Source of the DNA: Alphaproteobacteria bacterium
GTDB lineage: Bacteria > Pseudomonadota > Alphaproteobacteria > CAAHEQ01 > UBA3637
NCBI GenBank assembly: GCA_017559525.1
Contig: JAFYRI010000011.1
Location: 62,001 to 126,000 of the forward strand
Direction: 5' to 3'
DNA: 64,000 bases
The notes below the pieces were generated by a model that ran no database searches, was not told the origin of the DNA, and saw only the letters and a list, made by a program, of their open reading frames with translations. Each line of letters starts with the position of its first letter. Positions within the stretch are counted from its first letter, which is position 1. Of the stretch, positions 44,626-53,083 are shown piece after piece. Both the position numbers and the translations under genes were made by a program.

Positions 44626-45663
44626 ATGCAAAATAATTTTGAAAAAAACGAGCGTTTTTTGTCTCTTATAAAATCAAAATTTTCCATTTTTGAGCCTTTT
44701 GAAACTCAAAGAAAACTGTATATTTCTTTAGGTAAGAAAATAAAAAAAATCTGTTTTTTGTTAACATTCATATTAACACTGTTATCTTTTAAGCTTATAG
44801 CTGTTTATGATAATGGCATTTTTTTATTTTTCGCTGTTTTTTTGGGCGTTATTCCTTATGTAATCTATCGCTTTAAAGTCAATTTATTTCTTAAAAGGGT
44901 TCACTTTGAAATTATTTCACTTATTTTTAATTTTTTTAAAGAAGGCGTGGTAACTAATTCATTTATTACAAAGGATATAATATTAAAAAGTGGATTATTT
45001 CGATATGCTGATCATGTTAGAACCCCTTTCGGTTTTTGTTTTAAACATGAAGCGATGAATTGTTTGGTGCAAGAAAGTGTTATTATTAATAATATGGGAC
45101 CTAGATGGTGTTTTATAACTCCGCAATGCTTGCGCAAATATCAATATAGTTATAAATGCCCTTTTAAAGGAATATTTATTTACTGTGAGTTAAATAAAAG
45201 TTTTGAAAAACATACTCTTATTTTAAATCAACAAAATATGTTTTATCATATGCTTCAAAACTCTAGCATTTGTAATATTGAGGCACCCCAAATATTGGAA
45301 GGTGATTTTTATCAACTGAGTTTAGAGGATGATTATTTTAATCATTATTTTAAAATTTTTTCAACGCAACCGGATTTAGAGGATAAAGAAAATTTAATTT
45401 GTTTGTTAATGTTCCTTAATAGATTAAAAAAACAATTTAATACTCCTAGAATTGATGTTTCTTTTTTTGAAAATAAGGTGCTGCTTGCTATGCATACTGA
45501 TGTAAAATTTTTTCAATTTTTGAAGATAGAATATTCTTTTCTGGATGAACGGTTATTTCTGAAATTTTATGAAAATATGGCGAAGCTTTTAAACATTATT
45601 TTATTGCTAAATGAAATAAGCATGACAAATGTGAAAAAAATATCTATGGAGAATGAAGATTAG
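44626..45663 (+). CDS. Membrane protein of unknown function, last array cargo
   Basis: 345 residues. Two helices (about residues 40-58 and 62-82) followed by KVNLFLKRVHFEIISL, a Cys-containing soluble domain (~120-320) with no recognised family and a C-terminal LLNEISMTNVKK. An internally deleted relative is at 29035-29229. GGAG ahead of the ATG. The TAG stop shares its final bases with the start of R12. Confidence 0.6.
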   Translation: MQNNFEKNERFLSLIKSKFSIFEPFETQRKLYISLGKKIKKICFLLTFILTLLSFKLIAVYDNGIFLFFAVFLGVIPYVIYRFKVNLFLKRVHFEIISLIFNFFKEGVVTNSFITKDIILKSGLFRYADHVRTPFGFCFKHEAMNCLVQESVIINNMGPRWCFITPQCLRKYQYSYKCPFKGIFIYCELNKSFEKHTLILNQQNMFYHMLQNSSICNIEAPQILEGDFYQLSLEDDYFNHYFKIFSTQPDLEDKENLICLLMFLNRLKKQFNTPRIDVSFFENKVLLAMHTDVKFFQFLKIEYSFLDERLFLKFYENMAKLLNIILLLNEISMTNVKKISMENED

Positions 45664-45720
45664 TCCGTGCATTACCAGACCTCTTCAGCCAAAACAAACA
45701 AGTCGCTAGAAATAGCGAAT
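45664..45720 (+). repeat. Array repeat R12, right border
   Basis: TCCGTGCATTACCAG (45664), core CAGCCAAAACAAACA, hairpin GTCGCTAGAAATAGCGA without its T-run. No palindromes follow. Nothing like the repeat occurs to the right, so it marks the right end of the array. Confidence 0.85.
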
Positions 45721-45759
45721 TACCACTTATTGATTAAAAGATGGTTCTTTATGGATTAT

Positions 45760-46023
45760 CTAGATCTTTTTTGAGCCATCATTTGATAAAAGACAGCTTT
45801 GATATTTACACTGCTGACTAAATTCTTGATGTACTATCTGATGACAAATTTCATGAGCCAAAGTAGCGGCCACGCTACCACCACTTCTTTCTGCCGATCC
45901 CAAACGAATAACAATAAGAATATTACCATTTTTATTTAACTCTATGTAAGCACCAATTTTTGCTCCCCCATATGGTATTTGCAACACAAAATTTGCTTCG
46001 GGTTTAAAAGATGCACCCGCCAT
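45760..46023 (-). pseudogene. Metalloprotease-like gene fragment
   Basis: 87 codons. Contains an HExxH zinc motif in AATLAHEICHQIVH. Starts abruptly (MAGASFKPEANFVLQ), with no ribosome site, at the exact point where the opposite strand becomes coding for a different protein. Likely the truncated end of a larger zinc protease. Confidence 0.45.
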
Positions 46024-46282
46024 CGAAAATATTAAACCAGGACAAATGATCGTTTCGGTTAAAAAACAAGAAGCAATTAATGCAATTTATGTCGCAGCTG
46101 GCGTTCAATTTCAAGGCGCTGCAGCAACACCACAAGTTGCTGGGGAAAATGGCGCATACATTGTCAGAGAAGCAAAAGGAGATGATTTTTCTTATAGAAT
46201 GGTTCAAGCTGATGAATTTAAAAAAGCATACGAAATAACAAAATATCCAAATACATTTGTCAACAGAGGAAAAACATACTAA
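46001..46282 (+). pseudogene. C-terminal fragment of a larger protein
   Basis: Open from about 46001 with no start; coding-like from KDAPAIENIKPGQM to TY-TAA, including GENGAYIVREAKGDDFSYRM, which recalls the small PGDYG-like terminal domain. An internal ATG at 46046 lacks a ribosome site. Reads toward the prepilin gene and ends before the terminator at 46350. Confidence 0.4.
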
Positions 46283-46349
46283 ATTAGTAAAAAAATCTTC
46301 TTTTTAAACATATGTAATTAAAGATTTATAACAAAAAATTACATTAAAA

Positions 46350-46385
46350 AATAAAATAAGTCACTATTTTCTAGTGACTTATTTT
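46350..46385. terminator. Terminator related to the array hairpin
   Basis: AAGTCACTA(TTTTC)TAGTGACTT followed by ATTTTT. Sequence resembles the array hairpin AAGTCGCTA/TAGCGACTT, so it may be a further trace of the same element. Confidence 0.65.
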
Positions 46386-46454
46386 TATTCTATTTCAACA
46401 TATGAATAACTTAAAAAAATATCGTCTAAAAACAACAAGGTATTTCATTTCACC

Positions 46455-48128
46455 CTATTTTCTGCACAACGCATAAAACATTACACTACCTCTCGTCCAA
46501 GAATCAACGCTGGTAGAATAATTATCTGCAAGATCAACAAAGTAAGCTGATGTATTATTACCTCTCTCAGATGGTGTCCATACGTTAACTCGGTCTTGTC
46601 TTAACAATTCATTTGCTCGACTTGTAAATTCAAAATTACCAATACCCCCATTCCATCCAACCACTAAATCATTTGCAGATACCATTGTTAAATTATTCGC
46701 CGCACATGCAGCCGTCGCATCCCACCAACTAAGTGGCGTTGTAGATATAAACCATCTTTCGGTTTCACCATCAACTGTAATAATACGTTCATTAAATTGA
46801 GGTCTGACACAAGAACCCGTTTGAGCATCCGAAAAAGCCACTGCATGACTACCATTTGGGGATTTACAATAAAAACCATTTGGACATGGATCTTTCTCAT
46901 ATGTCTCATAAGCACATTGAACAGTGCTACCATCAAATTCACTACATGCCGCAGTATAATATCTACTTTCATTTCGCCCAGCAAAAGACACATTCTTGCC
47001 ATCAACACCAGCGCCATTATTTGTCGTTAAATCAACCCAATAAACACTGTCATCCCCATGTTGTGTTGTTGTCCATATACTTGGCCACTGTGACCAAATA
47101 TCACCATCTGCAGTGGTATTTAAGGCAAGAGCACGCTCATTGCGCGTATAATTTCCTTCAGCCACCGCTCCCCAGCCATTAATCCAATGCGTCACGGGAA
47201 ACATTGTTAGCCCTCTTGCGTCACAAGCGGCAACAGCATCCCAATAACTGAGTGTATCTTCGGATAAAAACCACGTTTCAGCAACCCCATTAACAACTAT
47301 GTTATATCTGTCAAATCGTGGGACAACACACGCTCCTGTTTCTCCATTGGGGAAGGCTTCTCTTTCTGATGTATTTGGACTGGCACAATAACTTCCCTCT
47401 GTACAAGGATTAGAATCATAAGTGCACCCTCTTTCTATACATGTTCCTAAGTTACATTGTCCAGCAGCACCATCATCTTCAAAAGTACAATCAGCCCCTT
47501 CTACTTGAAAGTTAATAACGCAGCGACCATTTTGACAAACAGAACATTCTGTTCCTGTGTATCCTGGATTACAATCTCTCGGTGAGTTACATTCAACACC
47601 ATAACAACGACCATCTATACATGTTTCATTTTCAAAACATTCTGGTATACATTTACGTGGTTCAAAAAAGAAATGCATTATATTATCATTGCTAAGATTA
47701 CATTCTTCAATGTGTTCACCAATTTCATGTTCTTCTCCCTCTACCATAACTCTGGTTTCAATATGTTCCGCAATACTATCCCCAATTAATCGGCAAACAT
47801 TTGATGAAACACCTGTAATTTGTATCCCAAAACGATCATAATCTTCTTCATAGAAAAAAGTGGTCGGATAAATAGTTTCATTATTTTCCCAATCTCTAGA
47901 CAACTCATCTTCATGGATTTCTTGTGCATTTTGAGTTCTGGAAACAATATCTACCCCCCGTATGGTAACATCGTTAATTGCTTCATTAGCACGATATTTA
48001 TCCATACCATAACTATACCCTGCTATAGCACCAACGGACAACACACCTATAACAACCAAAACACCTATGATTTCTACCATAGATCGCCCTTGTTCATTTT
48101 GTGCGTAGATAGATTTTTTTGAACCCAT
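46455..48128 (-). CDS. Prepilin-like adhesin with two C-type-lectin-like domains
   Basis: 557 residues. Leader of 14 residues ending in Gly, then RSMVEIIGVLVVIGVLSVGA (Glu at +5) and a stalk GYSYGMDKYRANEAIND. Residues ~170-230 are Cys-rich, EGF-like (CNPGYTGTECSVCQNGRC). Then two ~140-residue domains start with CTYDSNPCTEGSYC / CAYETYEKDPCPNGFYC and go on to ETWFLSEDTLSYWDAVAACDA and ERWFISTTPLSWWDATAACAA, ending near IWTTTQ / VWTPSERG and a final Cys. The WxDAxAAC...W pattern is C-type-lectin-like. Very close in layout to 57256-58905. Ribosome site AGGAGG. Confidence 0.72.
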   Translation of the reverse strand: MGSKKSIYAQNEQGRSMVEIIGVLVVIGVLSVGAIAGYSYGMDKYRANEAINDVTIRGVDIVSRTQNAQEIHEDELSRDWENNETIYPTTFFYEEDYDRFGIQITGVSSNVCRLIGDSIAEHIETRVMVEGEEHEIGEHIEECNLSNDNIMHFFFEPRKCIPECFENETCIDGRCYGVECNSPRDCNPGYTGTECSVCQNGRCVINFQVEGADCTFEDDGAAGQCNLGTCIERGCTYDSNPCTEGSYCASPNTSEREAFPNGETGACVVPRFDRYNIVVNGVAETWFLSEDTLSYWDAVAACDARGLTMFPVTHWINGWGAVAEGNYTRNERALALNTTADGDIWSQWPSIWTTTQHGDDSVYWVDLTTNNGAGVDGKNVSFAGRNESRYYTAACSEFDGSTVQCAYETYEKDPCPNGFYCKSPNGSHAVAFSDAQTGSCVRPQFNERIITVDGETERWFISTTPLSWWDATAACAANNLTMVSANDLVVGWNGGIGNFEFTSRANELLRQDRVNVWTPSERGNNTSAYFVDLADNYSTSVDSWTRGSVMFYALCRK

Positions 48129-48162
48129 AACTCCTCCTTTTTTTTTAGAAGCCCTTTATATT

Positions 48163-48191
48163 ATTATACACCCATTAACAAACACTGTCAA
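48163..48191 (-). promoter_or_regulatory. Promoter of the 46455-48128 adhesin
   Basis: Perfect TTGACA (48186-48191) and TATAAT (48163-48168), 17 bp apart. The GGTGTATAATAATA around the -10 is also seen at the promoter of the paralogue at 57256. Confidence 0.85.
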
Positions 48192-48383
48192 ACAAGTATT
48201 TTATTTAGTCGTATATTTGGGTTTACCCCCTTACAATCTGTTATTTTTAAAACTTAATTTAACACTAATAAACATTTTAACAAAAAACAACAATAAAACG
48301 CTTAAAAACATTAAATAGTTATTGAATTAATACTTTTTTTATGATTAAAATAGGGAAAATTTAATCTATAAGGAGAAACGAAT

Positions 48384-51077
48384 ATGCAAAAAATGCCTGA
48401 AAACGGTCGTTCTATGGTTGAAATGCTAGGAACTCTCGCCATCATCGGTGTATTATCGGTTGGTGGTATTGTTGGGTTTAATACTGCAATGGACAAATAT
48501 AGAGTAAATAATATTTGGGATTTTTTGCACAAAACAACTGCATTAACACATTCTATCGCCTTGACACACCCCCTATCTGCAGAAAATGTTCAAGATGTAA
48601 TTAATGAATTAAACAGCTCTTATCTAGCAACGGCGGTTATGTGCTCATATGGTTATGCTGTTGAGATGTCGGGATTACCCAAAGGGGTTTGTAAATTAAT
48701 TGCCTCCCAAGCCAACGAAGATTTTTACGTTGAAGAGGCCGAATTATATCTTGGTTCTGATTGCACCCCTGGTCCAATTGACTGCAATTCAGATGATAAC
48801 AACGCTATCTCCTTTATTTTTGATATGACAACCAATACAGATGGAACAGCAGAGGACGCTTTTTATTACTGTGCAAGTAACGCCATAGAAAAAGATGGAG
48901 AAAAAGTAGCTCGATGCCAATGCAATGATTCCGATGTTGAAATTCAATATGATTCACTCCAAGAAGCCATTGATGATTTGTGCCAAGAAACATTTTATAG
49001 TTGTTCTTATAATGGGGATTATATACAACGAAATGGTGATGTTATTACAAACTGTGAGTGTACAACCGAAGGTTCCTTTAAAACAGATGAAGAAGCAATT
49101 ATGGCGATGTGTGCACCGTATAGATGTGACGGACCTAAAACCATTTATCAAGGCAACCGTTTTGTAAATTGGGCCGAAAAGTGTGAGTGCGAAAGTTCAA
49201 AGGGTGGTCATTACGACTCTGATGAAGAAGCGATTGCCAATATGTGTCAAAATACTCTAAGACATTACGAATGCTCCACGGGTGGTTTTATATATAATAA
49301 AGAGACCAATAATACAACTTTCTTTACCTGTTTTTGTGGCACAAGTAATTGGTATTCATACTATAACTCTGATGAAGAAGCTATTGCCAATATGTGTAAT
49401 CCCGAAATAAGTGATCCTGAAATAAGTAACCCTGAAATAAGTGAAGCAAAAATCAGATATGGATGTTCTTCTTTGGGCAATTATATACATAAAGACGGAT
49501 ACCAAGAGCTGTACCTAGGATGTATTTGTAAGGAAGAAGTAGGATATTATGGTTCCGATGAAGAAGCCATTAACGCAATGTGTTCAAATAATGGTGATTA
49601 CTATTGTGATACCAATGGTAAATTATATCAAGTTGGGGGTGGCGCAGTATCATCTTGCTTATGTGCATTACCGGGCCTGAGAAATTATAATTCTAATAGT
49701 GAAGCAATTGCTGCGCTATGTACAGGTGATATAGATTACTTTTGTTCAGATGGCGATCATCTGTACAGACTGGGGAACGATAAAGTCACATCTTGTAACT
49801 GCATAAATGGCAATTCAAGTCGTTACGAATCTGATGAAGACGCGATTGCCGCGATGTGTCAAAACACTTCTGAAATAAGTGTCCCTGAAATAAGTGATCC
49901 TGAAATAAGCATTTCAGAAGTTACTGGGTACCGTTGCAGTGAGGGTAATTATATATATGGACCAAATGGATATTATGTAACAACATGTTATTGTACAGAT
50001 AATGGAACCCAATATTACGACTCTGATGAAGAAGCGATTGCCGCGATGTGTCATTATAAATGTGATGGACCATGTACTATTGAACAAGGAGATCGTCTTG
50101 TAAAAGACTGTTATGCTTGCAATTGCAACACTTCAAAAGAAGGTCATTACGACTCTGATGAAGAAGCCATTGCCGCTATGTGTTACTCACGACAATACAC
50201 CTGTTCAGCCGGTGGTGACTTCATATATGCTGGCACCGATTTTAAATATACTTGTCTCTGCGACTCCGGAAGCAGCAATTACTATGCCTCTGACGAAGAA
50301 GCGATTGCCGCCATGTGTAAAAAGACTCCAAAACGATACTCTTGCTCTGGGGGAAATTATATATATGGTCTAGAAGCTGGCAGTTCTTTCTTTCATACCT
50401 GTAATTGTGCCAGCGATGGTACAGGATGGTGGGCTTCTTCCTACTACTCTGATGAAGAAGCGATTGCTGCGATGTGTACTAAATCGGCAGAGTATTACTG
50501 TTCCTCAGATGGATGGTTAGCTAAAAATCTTGGAGATCAAAGTACAAGAGCGGATGACAACTATATTATGTGGGATGAATGTAATTGTACTGGTTCAAGA
50601 AACACATATAATTCCGATGAAGAAGCGATTGCCAATATGTGTAACCCAGTCCCTGAAATAAGCATTTCAGAAGTTGCTGAGTACCGTTGCAGTGCGGGTG
50701 GTGATTATATATATGGACCAAATGGACTTGTAACAACATGTTATTGTACGGATAATGGAACCCAATACTACGCCTCTGACGAAGAAGCGATTGCCGCCAT
50801 GTGTCAAGGGGGTTATTATAAATGTGAAGGACCTATCACTCTATTTAATGGCTCACGCTATGTAATTCCTTGTGATTGTAATAGCTCAAAGGCAGGGTAT
50901 TACGATTCCGATGAAGAAGCGATTGCCGCGATGTGTCGTTATAAATGTGATGGACCATGTACTATTGAGCAAGGATATCGTATTGTAAAAGACTGTTATG
51001 CTTGCAATTGCAACACTTCAAAAGAAGGTCATTACGACTCTGATGAAGAAGCTATCGCCGCGATGTGCAAAGATTAG
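48384..51077 (+). CDS. Prepilin-like giant with fifteen DSDEEAI Cys repeats
   Basis: 897 residues. Leader MQKMPENG, then RSMVEMLGTLAIIGVLSVGG, a stalk MDKYRVNN and a ~120-residue pilin-like head. From residue ~170 to the end fifteen units of 38-60 residues, each ending with a variant of YDSDEEAIAAMC (first unit YDSLQEAIDDLC) and containing C...CxC. Between some units are short spacers repeating PEIS (SDPEISNPEIS; VPEISDPEIS). The repeats are conserved in DNA too, so copy number should vary. Promoter TTGAAT/TAAAAT (48322-48351), ribosome site AAGGAG. The next gene, a GT41 transferase, begins 8 bases after its stop. Confidence 0.72.
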   Translation: MQKMPENGRSMVEMLGTLAIIGVLSVGGIVGFNTAMDKYRVNNIWDFLHKTTALTHSIALTHPLSAENVQDVINELNSSYLATAVMCSYGYAVEMSGLPKGVCKLIASQANEDFYVEEAELYLGSDCTPGPIDCNSDDNNAISFIFDMTTNTDGTAEDAFYYCASNAIEKDGEKVARCQCNDSDVEIQYDSLQEAIDDLCQETFYSCSYNGDYIQRNGDVITNCECTTEGSFKTDEEAIMAMCAPYRCDGPKTIYQGNRFVNWAEKCECESSKGGHYDSDEEAIANMCQNTLRHYECSTGGFIYNKETNNTTFFTCFCGTSNWYSYYNSDEEAIANMCNPEISDPEISNPEISEAKIRYGCSSLGNYIHKDGYQELYLGCICKEEVGYYGSDEEAINAMCSNNGDYYCDTNGKLYQVGGGAVSSCLCALPGLRNYNSNSEAIAALCTGDIDYFCSDGDHLYRLGNDKVTSCNCINGNSSRYESDEDAIAAMCQNTSEISVPEISDPEISISEVTGYRCSEGNYIYGPNGYYVTTCYCTDNGTQYYDSDEEAIAAMCHYKCDGPCTIEQGDRLVKDCYACNCNTSKEGHYDSDEEAIAAMCYSRQYTCSAGGDFIYAGTDFKYTCLCDSGSSNYYASDEEAIAAMCKKTPKRYSCSGGNYIYGLEAGSSFFHTCNCASDGTGWWASSYYSDEEAIAAMCTKSAEYYCSSDGWLAKNLGDQSTRADDNYIMWDECNCTGSRNTYNSDEEAIANMCNPVPEISISEVAEYRCSAGGDYIYGPNGLVTTCYCTDNGTQYYASDEEAIAAMCQGGYYKCEGPITLFNGSRYVIPCDCNSSKAGYYDSDEEAIAAMCRYKCDGPCTIEQGYRIVKDCYACNCNTSKEGHYDSDEEAIAAMCKD

Positions 51078-51085
51078 GAGAGATT

Positions 51086-52666
51086 ATGGTAAACAAATTT
51101 GATCATCATATGGAACAAGCCGGCATTTATTTACGCCGTCGAATGTTAGTTGAGGCTTTGGCAGAATATCAAGAGGTTTTAAAAATCGCACCACGCACAT
51201 TAAAGGCATTAAATGCTGTGGCCGCCATTTATGGTTATATGGGGAAAAAAGTCAATGCATATCGTGCATTAAACCGCATTGTGGAATTGTATGGTGACGA
51301 AACACCTATGGATATTCGCACCAGATTATTTGAATTGGAAAAAAACTTTATATTTTGGGATAATTTAGATCGTGAAATTAAATATTTTACCAGTCCAAAT
51401 GTATTAAACGGTGGCAACATTAATCCATTTTTTGTTGGGTCTCATTTACCATTAACAAATGAACAAAGATACAAAGCATTACGCGCCTTTGTATCTGAGG
51501 CTCCAGAATTACGCTTAAAACCGTGTCCTTTTTCTTTTGAAGACAGAAAGTTAAAACCAAAAAAAATTAAGCTTGGTTTTTTATGTGCTGATATTAGACC
51601 CCATCCAACTGGATACGTTATTGGTGAATTTTTTGAACGCATTGATCGGGATAAATTTGATGTCTATTTGTATGATATTCATCCAGAACTTGATTCATAT
51701 CCCAGCAAACGCATCTATGGCATCAAAGATTTGCACATTACTCAATTAGATAAATTAAATGACAAAGCCGCAGCCGAAAAGATTTTTGAAGACAAAATCG
51801 ATGTTTTGGTGGATATGAATGGCTTTACCAGCTTTAACCGTTTGGGCATTATGACATATCAACCAGCCCCCGCTCAAGGAACATTTTTGGGATGTATCGG
51901 TACAATGGGTGGAGTACCAGGAATTGATTACCACTTTGTGGATAAATACAGTATTTTACCAGGCGAAGAAAAATATTATCATGAATCATTGAAATATTTA
52001 GAACCCGCCAGATGGTTAATCGATCACAATATTGAATTACCTAAAAATGCACCTTTACGCAAGCATATGGGCTTTAAATCAGATACTATTGTTTTATGTT
52101 GTTTTAATAATACATACAAATTTACACCGACTTATTTTGATTTATGGGCACGTATTTTAAAACGCGTTCCAAAGGCAATTTTATGGTTCTATGGTAACTC
52201 TCAAATCTTAGAAGATAATATTGATAAAGAATTCGAAAAACGGGGTATTGAAAAAGAACGTATCGTTCATTCCAAATTTGTACCTCACGAAGAGCATTTA
52301 GCTCGCTATAAAATAGCAGACTTATTATTGGATACCGAAATTTATAATGCTCATACAACCGGAATGGAAGCCTTGTTTATGGGATGTCCTGTTATTACAT
52401 GCCCTGGAACAACATATCCAAGTCGTGTTGGAGGAGCTTTATTAACAGCTCTTGAAATGCCAGAGTTGATTTGTAAAGATATCCAAGAATATGAAGAAAA
52501 AGTTGTAAAACTATGCACAACACCTGGGGCTTTGAAAAAATTACGAGAAAAAGTTACGGAAAAAATAACTAAAGCTCCATTGTTTAATACCGAAAAATTT
52601 ACACATTCATTTGAAAAAGCTGTCTGTGAAATGTATGATGAGTGCATTAAAGATTTAAACGGCTAA
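51086..52666 (+). CDS. GT41 (O-GlcNAc-transferase/SPINDLY-like) glycosyltransferase
   Basis: 526 residues. N-terminal TPR-like pair (about 10-75: RRRMLVEALAEYQEVLKIAP, LNAVAAIYGYMGKKVNAYRAL). The GT-B catalytic half has KLGFLCADIRPHPTGYVI, DVLVDMNGFTSFNRLGIM, RPAPAQ-like YQPAPAQGTFLG, RIVHSKFVPHEEHLARY and DTEIYNAHTTGMEALFMGCPVIT, all OGT/SPY signatures. ATG at 51086 follows AGGAGAG and lies 8 bases after the prepilin-like stop. Likely transfers a sugar (GlcNAc or other) to Ser/Thr of a protein; the adjacent repeat protein is the obvious candidate acceptor (inference). Confidence 0.85.
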   Translation: MVNKFDHHMEQAGIYLRRRMLVEALAEYQEVLKIAPRTLKALNAVAAIYGYMGKKVNAYRALNRIVELYGDETPMDIRTRLFELEKNFIFWDNLDREIKYFTSPNVLNGGNINPFFVGSHLPLTNEQRYKALRAFVSEAPELRLKPCPFSFEDRKLKPKKIKLGFLCADIRPHPTGYVIGEFFERIDRDKFDVYLYDIHPELDSYPSKRIYGIKDLHITQLDKLNDKAAAEKIFEDKIDVLVDMNGFTSFNRLGIMTYQPAPAQGTFLGCIGTMGGVPGIDYHFVDKYSILPGEEKYYHESLKYLEPARWLIDHNIELPKNAPLRKHMGFKSDTIVLCCFNNTYKFTPTYFDLWARILKRVPKAILWFYGNSQILEDNIDKEFEKRGIEKERIVHSKFVPHEEHLARYKIADLLLDTEIYNAHTTGMEALFMGCPVITCPGTTYPSRVGGALLTALEMPELICKDIQEYEEKVVKLCTTPGALKKLREKVTEKITKAPLFNTEKFTHSFEKAVCEMYDECIKDLNG

Positions 52667-52684
52667 TTTAATTTTTCATTTTTT

Positions 52685-52716
52685 ATCAGCGTGTATTGTT
52701 ATTAACACACGCTGAT
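52685..52716 (+). terminator. Terminator after the GT41 gene
   Basis: ATCAGCGTGT (52685-52694) pairs with ACACGCTGAT (52707-52716), followed by TTTTTATA. Confidence 0.8.
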
Positions 52717-52881
52717 TTTTATATATTTAAACAAATAAATTTACCGTTTTATCCGCCGTTAACTATTAACTGCTGAATAAACACAAAGACCACCTTGATA
52801 AACTCGATTTATCCTCCTGTAGTGTATTTTAGTTTAAAAACAGTATAATATTAAACACTTTTTGTAAAACATATTTTTATA

Positions 52882-53061
52882 CTATATGAATACTTCAGAT
52901 ATTAACACATAAATAATCCCTGCTCCAAATAATGTTAAATTACCTAAAGCAGAAAGACAAAAAGCAGATATTTTATTTTCGCTTAAACAATTTTTATAAA
53001 TCAATGTTTCTATAAATAAAACAAGCGTTTCAATAACAAATAAATATCTATTCAGCAACAA
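52882..53061 (-). pseudogene. Possible 59-residue membrane remnant in a 417-bp gap
   Basis: The gap 52667-53083 holds the terminator and otherwise a weak open frame on the minus strand with TTG start, reading LLLNRYLFVIETLVLFIETL and SALGNLTLFGAGIIYVLI. Two hydrophobic stretches but no ribosome site; likely debris of a membrane protein gene. Confidence 0.25.
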
Positions 53062-53083
53062 TTAATAATAAAAAACGCTTCAA

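Noticed and set aside
23237-45720. CRISPR array
   Set aside because: Repeats are 60-320 bp and the intervening sequences are 0.8-9 kb of genes; no short regular spacers and no cas genes.
23237-45720. Classical integron
   Set aside because: No intI, no attI, and no attC core GTTRRRY at the boundaries; the shared core is the 3' end of tRNA-Gln. The similarity is in layout only.
23312-45720. Repeats as simple MITE or REP insertions
   Set aside because: All copies share orientation, the first is fused in register to the tRNA CCA end, and boundaries coincide with gene ends. No target duplications were noticed. Not excluded without genome-wide data.
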